Both the position numbers and the translations under genes were made by a program. DNA of 22,012 nt from Bacillota bacterium (GTDB taxonomy: Bacteria > Bacillota > Clostridia > Lachnospirales > Lachnospiraceae). This document shows, one piece after another, positions 7,652 through 13,995 of the stretch; the stretch's first letter is position 1; each line of letters starts with the position of its first letter. The notes under the pieces were generated by a model, which was not told the origin of the DNA, did no database searches, and was given only the letters and a program-made list of their open reading frames with translations. The stretch lies in NCBI GenBank assembly GCA_023439505.1, contig JAEXNR010000035.1, positions 1 through 22,012 on the forward strand, in the 5' to 3' direction.

Positions 7652-8080
7652 TTATTCTTCTTGCTTTTGTACGCTTTTTAACTTCCGATTGATCTTTTCG
7701 GCAACCTGTAACTCATGGCGAAAGACAACATATGACACAATTCCATATACCATTACGATCAAGGCGAACATCAAGATCCATTCCAGGAAGAATCCGGGTT
7801 GTATCCAATGATAGAGGTACGCACTGGTAAAAACAACTGTATTAATGTATAGAAAATGACAAACCTCCCGGACTTTTAATTTCTTTCTATTTAAATCGTG
7901 TTTTGAATAATAGATTAAGTTTCCCATGGAGCAGATTGCAGCCAGACTGATAATTTGCCATAATAAATAATAGGATAAAACAGCGCCTCTGTTAAATATT
8001 GTGAGAAAAATCGCGGTACAGATGGTGATTCCTGCTACAACAAAAATGAAAACCCTACCGATCCCCTTCAAAATATCCAT
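7652..8080 (-). CDS. DUF3021 family four-TM membrane protein
   Basis: This is a 142-residue integral membrane protein with four hydrophobic helices at about 8-29, 36-58, 76-93 and 98-120. A basic loop after TM2 (SKHDLNRKKLKVRE) and a basic C-terminal tail are also present. Size, topology and its position directly after a LytTR regulator match DUF3021, whose genes are typically found next to such regulators in Firmicutes. There it is thought to act as a membrane partner or anti-regulator of the LytTR protein; that is inference for this copy. AAGGAGG (8088-8094) overlaps the stop codon of the LytTR gene, seven bases before the ATG, so the two are translationally coupled. Confidence 0.8.
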   Translation of the reverse strand: MDILKGIGRVFIFVVAGITICTAIFLTIFNRGAVLSYYLLWQIISLAAICSMGNLIYYSKHDLNRKKLKVREVCHFLYINTVVFTSAYLYHWIQPGFFLEWILMFALIVMVYGIVSYVVFRHELQVAEKINRKLKSVQKQEE

Positions 8081-8092
8081 CTTCCTACCTCC

Positions 8093-8530
8093 TTATAATC
8101 CAAGTTTTCTCTTTAATTCCGGAACATACTGTCTGGAAATCAGTATCGTTTCTCCATTGAACAGCAATGCTTCAAAGCGGCCGGAATAAGCGGGACTGAT
8201 ACTCTTTATTTTAGAAACATTTAAGATGACAGATTTAGATGCCCGAAAATAATCCGTATTTTTATAATCCTCTTCTATCTCATACAATTTAAGTTTCGTT
8301 TCATATACATTTTGTTTACAATACAGAAATACCTTATTGTCCACACCTTCAAAGTAATATACTGTGGATGGATCTATCATTGTTATCTTTCCATCTTTTG
8401 TTCCAATGAGCTTCTTCTCTCTCATTTTCATTTCAGATATAAGTCTAAGGGTAGCTTCATTTAATTCTTTACATCGTATGATAATCTGCTCCTCTTCCTC
8501 CGGTCCGATATCTTCAATGACTATTTTCAT
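8093..8530 (-). CDS. LytTR-type DNA-binding transcriptional regulator
   Basis: The product is a 145-residue regulator without a receiver domain. The N-terminal 40 residues form a short alpha/beta lead (MKIVIEDI, then RCKELNEATLRLISEM). Residues about 42-145 are a LytTR domain: TKDGKITMIDPSTVYYFEG, then VFLYCKQNVYETKLKLYEIE, FRASKSVILNVSKIKSISP with the conserved N, and a final ILISRQYVPELKRKLG. LytTR domains bind direct-repeat operators. The neighbouring ABC transporter is the likely target and DUF3021 the likely partner. I chose the ATG at 8530 because AGGGG lies six bases upstream. The ATG at 8536, using AAAGGA, would add two residues and is also possible. Confidence 0.9.
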   Translation of the reverse strand: MKIVIEDIGPEEEEQIIIRCKELNEATLRLISEMKMREKKLIGTKDGKITMIDPSTVYYFEGVDNKVFLYCKQNVYETKLKLYEIEEDYKNTDYFRASKSVILNVSKIKSISPAYSGRFEALLFNGETILISRQYVPELKRKLGL

Positions 8531-8545
8531 ACACATCCCCTTCCT

Positions 8546-8608
8546 TTACCATTTGAACTCTTCCTGCTGACAGTTCTCCCCGGCGTGCTGGTGTTTGAGC
8601 CAATTCAT
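8546..8608 (-). CDS. Candidate 20-residue ORF between ABC permease and LytTR gene
   Basis: The gap between the permease stop and the LytTR start holds an ATG at 8608 that encodes 20 hydrophilic residues (MNWLKHQHAGENC, then QQEEFKW) and stops at TAA 8546-8548. That stop runs directly into the LytTR ribosome binding site (TAAAGGAAGGGG). The same frame stays open upstream to 8704, inside the permease gene, but has no ATG, GTG or TTG there. The only purine-rich site (GAGGAG) is about 15 bases from the ATG. It may be a micro-protein, a coupling leader or chance. Confidence 0.3.
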   Translation of the reverse strand: MNWLKHQHAGENCQQEEFKW

Positions 8609-8619
8609 TTCACGCTCTA

Positions 8620-9531
8620 TTATCTCCTCATAATATCTCTTTTGCGTTGCATTGCCATCGATATCATAATAAAAATTATACCACTTATTATCAAATAAGC
8701 CACTTTAATTCCATCCCCCAGTATGTTATTATTCCAGGTAATCGATATACCCATATATTTCTTATATCCTGAGATAACCTCAGGGGAACAGTTTACAAAC
8801 GTATCATTGATGATTCTCTGGGTAAATACACTTCTCATAAAGGAACAGCCATGGAGCAGCGGGAAACATTTTAAGACCGTCTGAACCTTCTCCGGCAGCA
8901 TCCCTATGGGCAGATAAATCCCTGCAAGAAAGCCAACCAATGTTCCTACAATGGTACCAAGTCCTGAATAAGCGCTTTGACTGTGAACAAAATTGGCCAT
9001 CAAAAATACCATGCAGGCGGAGGAAAGTACATTTAGAACAATATACAAAGCGATCCTTCCAATCTCCGCTATATCAAACATACTTCCCCCCATGACCAGA
9101 ATAATACCCTGGCCGAAGATCACTGTAAGGATACACATAATGATCCCCATCATGATGGCAGCTATGATATATCCCATAACAAGAACACCTCTGTTCACCG
9201 GCGATACGAAAAAACTGGGCAGTCTTTTATCCGCCTCGTCTTCGACCATAATTCCTGCCATGGTAAAGGTTATGGTTACCGAATTTACAACAATAATACC
9301 AGCCATTGTCCATAACAGGATCAATTGATTGGCGTTTTCCCGATCCTGTGCTTCATTGCGCACTCCACCATATTGATTCAGCAGGTTGACAACTCCATCC
9401 GCATTCATTTTCCCAAGAAATATTAACATAAGACCAATGATAATCAACATAGATAACAGGGAAAAGAAGATATTGGCCCTGTCTCTGGTATAAACAAGGA
9501 TATTACGTTTAATTAATTTTAAGATAAGCAT
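8620..9531 (-). CDS. ABC-2 type transporter permease
   Basis: This is a 303-residue membrane subunit of an ABC-2 exporter. A short cytoplasmic N-terminus (LKLIKRNILVYTRDRANIFF) leads to TM1 at about 21-40. A loop of about 30 residues follows, with further hydrophobic helices at about 70-93, 115-145, 155-180, 185-205 and 280-297, which is the usual six-helix layout. The sequence ADKRLPSFFVSPVNRG between helices 2 and 3 is typical of the coupling region of daunorubicin-type or antibiotic-resistance ABC-2 permeases. GGAGGAGG lies just upstream of the ATG. It starts 13 bases after the ATPase stop codon, so the two form one transporter unit. The exported substrate cannot be told from sequence. Confidence 0.92.
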   Translation of the reverse strand: MLILKLIKRNILVYTRDRANIFFSLLSMLIIIGLMLIFLGKMNADGVVNLLNQYGGVRNEAQDRENANQLILLWTMAGIIVVNSVTITFTMAGIMVEDEADKRLPSFFVSPVNRGVLVMGYIIAAIMMGIIMCILTVIFGQGIILVMGGSMFDIAEIGRIALYIVLNVLSSACMVFLMANFVHSQSAYSGLGTIVGTLVGFLAGIYLPIGMLPEKVQTVLKCFPLLHGCSFMRSVFTQRIINDTFVNCSPEVISGYKKYMGISITWNNNILGDGIKVAYLIISGIIFIMISMAMQRKRDIMRR

Positions 9532-9544
9532 TCTTCCTCCTCCT

Positions 9545-10453
9545 TTACAGGCTCTTTCCTGTAATATTTAAAAACACTTCATCCATTGTCCCCTGAATTA
9601 CCTCAAATGACCTGAGATTACCTCTTACCCTGTCAATAATTTTCAGTCCGGATAAGGAATCCGGTAAGTTAATCTGAATGTGGTTTGATTTTTTTATATA
9701 ATCGATTCCCGCTTCCGAAAGCTCTCTGTTCAATTCTTCTTCATCCAGAGGAACTATTTTAAGCAGGTCACTTGCATATTTCTGCTTTAATTCAAACGGG
9801 GTCCCTCCCGCAGCCAGCTTCCCCGCCTCCATTATGGAAATGTATTGTGCCTTGGCTGCCTCTTCCATATAATGCGTGGTTAGAAATACCGTCATCTTCT
9901 TTTCCCTTTGCAATAGTTCTATACAATCCCATACACTATGTCTGGTCTGTGGATCCAGCCCCGTCGTTGGTTCATCCAGGAACAAAATCTCCGGCTGATT
10001 CATTAGCGCTCTTGCAATTTCACATCTTCTTTTTTGTCCTCCTGATAATTTTACAAACTGGCGCCGGAGCAGATCCCCAATGTTTAGAATTTCACATACC
10101 TCCATCAAATTCCTCTGATACTCTTTATCACTGCCACCGTAAAGGGCTGCCCGGGTCAGAAGATTTTCCTTTACAGTAAGCTTTTTATCCAAAGAATTGT
10201 CCTGGAAGACCACTCCTATTTTGCTTCTGATCTCTCTGTCGTCCTTACCCAATCGATTTCCACAGATGATAACCTCGCCCTGCATACATTCCAAAAGTGT
10301 GCACACAATATTAATCGTCGTTGATTTTCCTGCTCCATTCACTCCCAGAAATCCATAGAGCTGCCCCTTCTTAACTTGAAAGCTGATATCATCGACTGCC
10401 TTTATGTCCTTAAAATATCTTTTTAAATGACGAACTTCTATTATATTCTCCAC
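9545..10453 (-). CDS. ABC transporter ATP-binding protein (ABC-2/DrrA type)
   Basis: The product is a 302-residue ATPase that powers the adjacent permease. Nucleotide-binding motifs are complete: Walker A GVNGAGKST (37-45), Q-loop Gln84 in VVFQD, signature LSGGQ (136-140), Walker B ILFLDEP (156-162) and H-loop His194. A C-terminal extension of about 85 residues is typical of DrrA-like exporters for drugs or lipids. The start is a GTG at 10453, preceded by AAGG(T) at five to six bases. No ATG lies near, and the domain begins immediately (ENIIEVRHLKRYF). It is the first gene of the ATPase, permease, LytTR, DUF3021 operon. A TTGACA box lies about 100 bases upstream. Confidence 0.94.
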   Translation of the reverse strand: MENIIEVRHLKRYFKDIKAVDDISFQVKKGQLYGFLGVNGAGKSTTINIVCTLLECMQGEVIICGNRLGKDDREIRSKIGVVFQDNSLDKKLTVKENLLTRAALYGGSDKEYQRNLMEVCEILNIGDLLRRQFVKLSGGQKRRCEIARALMNQPEILFLDEPTTGLDPQTRHSVWDCIELLQREKKMTVFLTTHYMEEAAKAQYISIMEAGKLAAGGTPFELKQKYASDLLKIVPLDEEELNRELSEAGIDYIKKSNHIQINLPDSLSGLKIIDRVRGNLRSFEVIQGTMDEVFLNITGKSL

Positions 10454-10532
10454 AAAGACCTTACCCCTTCCTTTCCAGACGTTCCCGTCTCTCTTCCATT
10501 GATACTTTCTACCTGATACCCTATGATCTTAC

Positions 10533-10561
10533 AGCATGATTTTATGTGAAAGTTCTGTCAA
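10533..10561 (-). promoter_or_regulatory. Candidate promoter of the ABC-LytTR operon
   Basis: A perfect -35 TTGACA is read on the minus strand (10556-10561). The sequence 17 bases on is CATGCT, a poor -10 (3 of 6). A weak -10 would fit a promoter that needs an activator, but this is a guess. Between it and the GTG start lie two direct copies of GTATCA on the minus strand (10500-10505 and 10514-10519, 14-base period) and a small stem-loop (10477-10490). Confidence 0.35.
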
Positions 10562-10638
10562 TTGCAATGGCTCATGTACTATGTTGCATCCCTGATAAGT
10601 TAAGAGGGACGTAAATCGGGGTAAGTGGGAAACGAGAT

Positions 10639-10676
10639 AAAAGGAGCTTCCTTCGAGTATACTTAAAGGAGGCTCC
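10639..10676 (-). terminator. Rho-independent terminator of the sensor kinase gene
   Basis: An 11-bp stem (10643-10653 with 10666-10676, one G-U pair) is followed on the minus strand by TTTTATCTC. It lies about 27 bases beyond the histidine kinase stop codon and separates the two-component operon from the ABC operon. Confidence 0.85.
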
Positions 10677-10702
10677 CTATTATTTCATATTGCTCCTGGC
10701 TG

Positions 10703-12130
10703 TCAAAACCTCCTCTTGGGAAGTGTGATGATAAAGCTTGTACCTTTGGTAAATTGAGATCGAACCTTAATCTTACCCGTATGGGCCAGGATGATCAATT
10801 TAGCTAGGGATAGACCAAGTCCATGTCCGCTGATGTTTTGATTTCGAACATAATCTGAACGATAAAATCGGTCAAAGATATGATCCACATCATTTCTTGT
10901 CATACCGATTCCTGTATCGGAGACAGTAATCACACAATCGCCGTTAACTTTCTGACACAGGATTGTAATCTCGTCCCCATCTCTGGTATATTTAACTGCA
11001 TTATCAATAAAGATTCGGATCGCCTGCTTTAGGGACTGCTTATCGCCATATACAATAACATCCTCCAATATGGTACTGTTAATCACACGATTCGTTGCTA
11101 CCAGTCTGGTTTCCTTTACCATATCTTCTACCAGCGGCTTCATATTAAATCGCTTCTTGATAAGTTTTAACGTTTTCTTATCATGGCGGGATAAGAACAG
11201 GAGTTTTTCTACCAGATCCTGCATGGATCTGGCTTCATTTTGTATAGCATCTATGGATTCATGCAGAACCTCTTCATTGGTGGTACCCCAGCGATTCAGC
11301 AGATTAGCATACCCCTGAATTACTGCAATGGGTGTTCGTAACTCATGAGAAGCATCCGAAACAAACTGCTTCTGACTCTCATAGGAAGTTTCGATCCGAT
11401 CCAGCATAGCATTAATTACAGCTGCCAGATCCTTTAATTCATTCTTGGTTCCTTCTACATTGAGGCGTTCGCTATGAAGGTTGTTCACCGTCAGACGATT
11501 TGCAGTGGCAGACATGATGCGCAAGGGCTCAAACAGTTTCACATCACTTTTTTTACCCTTACGTATAATCAATACTACAATGACAAGATATATTATTATA
11601 ATCTTCCATAACAGTTCAAAGAATTTATAATAGCTCCTTGTCAGATCATATTGAAAACTGGCAAGAAAGTCCGCTCCTCCGATTGTGAATTCCCTCTCCT
11701 CATGAATAACCAATATATTTGTCTTGCTATTTCTGTCAAAGTGTATTCCATAGAGAAACGCATGCTTTGTGGAAGGCAAATAGGAAATATCATTATAAAC
11801 TTCCTGCTCCGTCCCTTTGTTTAAAATCGCCAGAGATAACCCCTGCATATAATATGGGTTTACACATTCTGAGCCTCCCGCTTCTTGTATCGAAGCTATG
11901 ATGTCCTCCCCCATATTGTCGAAATCAGTCTTCTCCGTATACATATATACCATAAAGAGCAATACCATGAACAAGATACCATGAGTCAACAACAGCTTAA
12001 GATATGCCAGGGAGATACGAAAAGCCATGGAAAAGCGGAAGTTACACATCCATTCCTCTTTTCTCTTTCTGATGGGAAGGATAATCTTTCTTAAAATATT
12101 ACGAATTATTTCAATCAATTTATTTTTCAT
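10703..12130 (-). CDS. Sensor histidine kinase
   Basis: The product is a 475-residue membrane sensor kinase. A basic cytoplasmic N-terminus leads to TM1 (about 43-64), an extracytoplasmic sensor of about 105 residues, TM2 (about 174-190), a HAMP-like linker (195-250), a HisKA dimerisation domain with phosphoacceptor H262 in SDASHELRTP, and a HATPase domain. The HATPase has the N box with N377 (IFIDNAVKYT), the G1 box DTGIGM (405-410), the F box (HIFDRFYRSD) and the G2 box GHGLGL (435-440). All catalytic motifs are intact. The sensor region shows no family I can name. The start at 12130 has only a weak ribosome binding site. The ATG at 12049, with GAGG five bases upstream, is a credible alternative and would remove 27 basic residues. 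It is 36 bases downstream of its response regulator. Confidence 0.93.
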   Translation of the reverse strand: MKNKLIEIIRNILRKIILPIRKRKEEWMCNFRFSMAFRISLAYLKLLLTHGILFMVLLFMVYMYTEKTDFDNMGEDIIASIQEAGGSECVNPYYMQGLSLAILNKGTEQEVYNDISYLPSTKHAFLYGIHFDRNSKTNILVIHEEREFTIGGADFLASFQYDLTRSYYKFFELLWKIIIIYLVIVVLIIRKGKKSDVKLFEPLRIMSATANRLTVNNLHSERLNVEGTKNELKDLAAVINAMLDRIETSYESQKQFVSDASHELRTPIAVIQGYANLLNRWGTTNEEVLHESIDAIQNEARSMQDLVEKLLFLSRHDKKTLKLIKKRFNMKPLVEDMVKETRLVATNRVINSTILEDVIVYGDKQSLKQAIRIFIDNAVKYTRDGDEITILCQKVNGDCVITVSDTGIGMTRNDVDHIFDRFYRSDYVRNQNISGHGLGLSLAKLIILAHTGKIKVRSQFTKGTSFIITLPKRRF

Positions 12131-12166
12131 CGCCTAGTTGCTTCCCTTTCCCGGTACCGGCACACG

Positions 12167-12844
12167 CTATTCCTTCATAATATATCCGATTCCCCTGACG
12201 GTGGATATTAAGCGTATCCCAAATTTCTCGTCAATTTTCTGTCTTAAATACCGAATATACACATCAACAACATTAGTATCGCCAAAATATTCATAATCCC
12301 AGACATTATTAAGAAGCTGTTCTCTTGTTAAAACCATGTTCTTATTTCTCATCATATATTCCAGCAACTCATATTCCTTCTTTGTTAAGGTCAACTCCTC
12401 CTCACCATAAAAGGCACTATGGCTGGTCAGATTCAGCTTCACTTCTCCTATTTTAAGAATCTCCAGCTTCTGCTCCGCTTTTTGTTTTGTTCGGTTTAAG
12501 GCAACCCGGATTCTTGCAAGAAGCTCCTCTATTGCAAATGGTTTGGTCATATAGTCATCCGCTCCCATATCAAGACCTGCTACTTTGTCTGTAACATCAT
12601 CCTTTGCCGTGAGCATAATAATCGGAACCTTAGACTCCAGACGTACTCTTCTGCATACCTCAATCCCGCTTAATCCGGGAAGCATTATATCAAGAATAAT
12701 TAAATCTACATTTTCCTTCAGCGCTTTCTCAAGTCCCGTTCTTCCATCCGTCGCAACCAGCGCTTCGTATCCCTCATGCTTTAACTCCAATTCCAAAAAT
12801 CTTGCTATTTTAATCTCATCTTCAACTATTAAAATCTTCACCAC
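12167..12844 (-). CDS. OmpR/PhoB-family response regulator
   Basis: The product is a 225-residue two-domain regulator. The receiver domain (1-115) has the acidic pair E8-D9, phosphoacceptor D52 in IILDIMLPG, T79 in MLTAKD and K101 in TKPF. The winged-helix effector domain (about 128-225) ends YIRYLRQKIDEKFG, then LISTVRGIGYIMKE. I placed the start at the GTG at 12844. It has TAAGGAGGGA (12851-12860) at the ideal distance, and the protein then opens MVKILIVEDE as in its family. The frame stays open to an ATG at 12988, but that would add 48 unrelated residues that run through the promoter and an upstream terminator. It forms an operon with the kinase; the target genes are unknown. Confidence 0.95.
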   Translation of the reverse strand: MVKILIVEDEIKIARFLELELKHEGYEALVATDGRTGLEKALKENVDLIILDIMLPGLSGIEVCRRVRLESKVPIIMLTAKDDVTDKVAGLDMGADDYMTKPFAIEELLARIRVALNRTKQKAEQKLEILKIGEVKLNLTSHSAFYGEEELTLTKKEYELLEYMMRNKNMVLTREQLLNNVWDYEYFGDTNVVDVYIRYLRQKIDEKFGIRLISTVRGIGYIMKE

Positions 12845-12884
12845 AAATATTCCCTCCTTACCATACCATTGACTCTCTTCTCCC

Positions 12885-12913
12885 ATTGTATCGGTTCGAT
12901 AAAATTTTTTCAA
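12885..12913 (-). promoter_or_regulatory. Sigma-A type promoter of the two-component operon
   Basis: The minus strand carries TTGAAA (12908-12913), an exact 17-base spacer and TACAAT (12885-12890). This is one of the best promoter matches in the window. It predicts transcription starting about 35 bases before the GTG start codon. Confidence 0.8.
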
Positions 12914-12937
12914 TACACTGTACATTAAAATTATATT

Positions 12938-12970
12938 AGAAAAGGCGGATATCGCTAAAAAGCGTCCGCC
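12938..12970 (-). terminator. Rho-independent terminator of the small membrane protein gene
   Basis: The minus strand reads GGCGGACGCT, a TTTTA loop, AGCG with a short ATA bulge, and TCCGCC, then TTTTCTAATATAA. The outer GGCGGA/TCCGCC arms are at 12965-12970 and 12944-12949. It lies about 50 bases beyond the stop codon of the 198-residue membrane protein and upstream of the regulator promoter. Confidence 0.85.
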
Positions 12971-13018
12971 ACATTGGATTTTACTCATAAATCATTTTCT
13001 GGCATCCATACAAATCAC

Positions 13019-13615
13019 TTATGCCACATCTTTAGAATCATCCAGATGCTTATTACAAAACTCCAGAAATGCCATTTCCTTCTTACGCAGTTTTCTTTCT
13101 GATGCCATGTTCCTGGAGTATAGTCCACCTTTACCCTGCACAACCATACTATTATCCACAGCGTCAATACTTGTGATCACATACTCCTTCGATCTATCAT
13201 CCAGCAAAATAAAATTTCCGTCAGCATAAATATAAAAGCGGCCGGAGGTGATCATGTTCCTATGAAAGAATAAGAAGATTGGAATTAACCCTATATAGAA
13301 AGATTTCACATAACAAAGCCCATAGATAAACAGCATAGCCGTTATCAACCAGATCCATTGATGCAGAAAGGTAATCCCATTCATATACTTAGTTTTGGTC
13401 TTCCGATACTTAAACAGGTAGAATAACCTGATAAGAATAAGGGCATCTGCATATAAAATCAAAGCATATAAAATGATAATAAGGACGCTCCATATGATGC
13501 ACTGCATCAGGGGCCTACGGATATCCTGATAAATCATACGATAATTTAAACCTGACAAGATCAATCCGAAGATCAGATTAATTAATAAAATGCCCTTACC
13601 AAGTAATCTATCCAT
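13019..13615 (-). CDS. Uncharacterised four-TM membrane protein
   Basis: I do not recognise this 198-residue protein. It has hydrophobic helices at about 6-22, 37-66, 85-102 and 106-119, with a basic loop (FKYRKTKTKYMNG) after the second. A soluble C-terminal half (125-198) follows, predicted to be mostly beta strand (GRFYIYADGNFILLDD, YVITSIDAV, SMVVQGKGG) and to end in a charged helix (ERKLRKKEMAFLEFCNKHLDD). This layout of membrane helices followed by a PH-like beta domain resembles YcxB-type proteins, but the match is loose. The ribosome binding site is a run of seven G (13623-13629), seven bases before the ATG. A dedicated terminator follows, so the gene is transcribed alone. Confidence 0.75.
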   Translation of the reverse strand: MDRLLGKGILLINLIFGLILSGLNYRMIYQDIRRPLMQCIIWSVLIIILYALILYADALILIRLFYLFKYRKTKTKYMNGITFLHQWIWLITAMLFIYGLCYVKSFYIGLIPIFLFFHRNMITSGRFYIYADGNFILLDDRSKEYVITSIDAVDNSMVVQGKGGLYSRNMASERKLRKKEMAFLEFCNKHLDDSKDVA

Positions 13616-13995
13616 GATATCGCCCCCCCTGCTTTCCTCATTCTATTCGTTATAACGATGGTATCTATAAATAATATTCAAAAAATTTAATTTCATGTAA
13701 TTATCTCCAAGGACTTCTCAGATGCAGCGCCTTTCCCATGAAAGTATTGTAAGAATAGCACACATACTGAATGGATACAATTTGATTTAACGAATTCTAA
13801 TATAACGTTAATGAACCTGCAAGAAGATAACCGGCAATTCCTTTCTACAGACTCACAAGATATAACGGCAAGCCGTTTCACCTGCCATGCATTAAAAAAG
13901 CTGTGCCGTGGCAGTATTTATCTGCCCAAGCACAGCTTTATCTATGAATTATATTTATAATGATACTATGAGACCCTTTATATTATGCCAATGAA
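13616..13995. other. Intergenic region between small membrane protein gene and transketolase
   Basis: This gap of about 380 bases holds a perfect 12-bp palindrome TCGTTATAACGA (13647-13658) upstream of the membrane protein gene, three copies of TATAACG (13651, 13801, 13861), and the transketolase terminator (13894-13942). A 62-codon GTG-initiated frame on the minus strand (13693-13881) has no ribosome binding site, so I do not count it as a gene. Confidence 0.5.
13894..13942. terminator. Terminator of the transaldolase-transketolase operon
   Basis: A 10-bp stem (AAAGCTGTGC 13897-13906 with GCACAGCTTT 13930-13939) encloses a second stem (GGCAG and CTGCC). The minus strand continues TTTTTTAATG, so the element serves the transketolase transcript ending at 13996. 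Confidence 0.9.

Noticed and set aside
12845..12988. N-terminal extension of the response regulator to an ATG at 12988
   Set aside because: It would run through a terminator hairpin and a consensus promoter and add residues unlike any receiver domain. The GTG at 12844 has an ideal ribosome binding site.
13152..13160. Exact DnaA box TTATCCACA
   Set aside because: It is a single copy inside the membrane protein coding region, with no neighbouring boxes, and is compatible with chance.
13693..13881. 62-codon minus-strand frame in the transketolase-side gap
   Set aside because: It starts at a GTG without a ribosome binding site and has no recognisable features.
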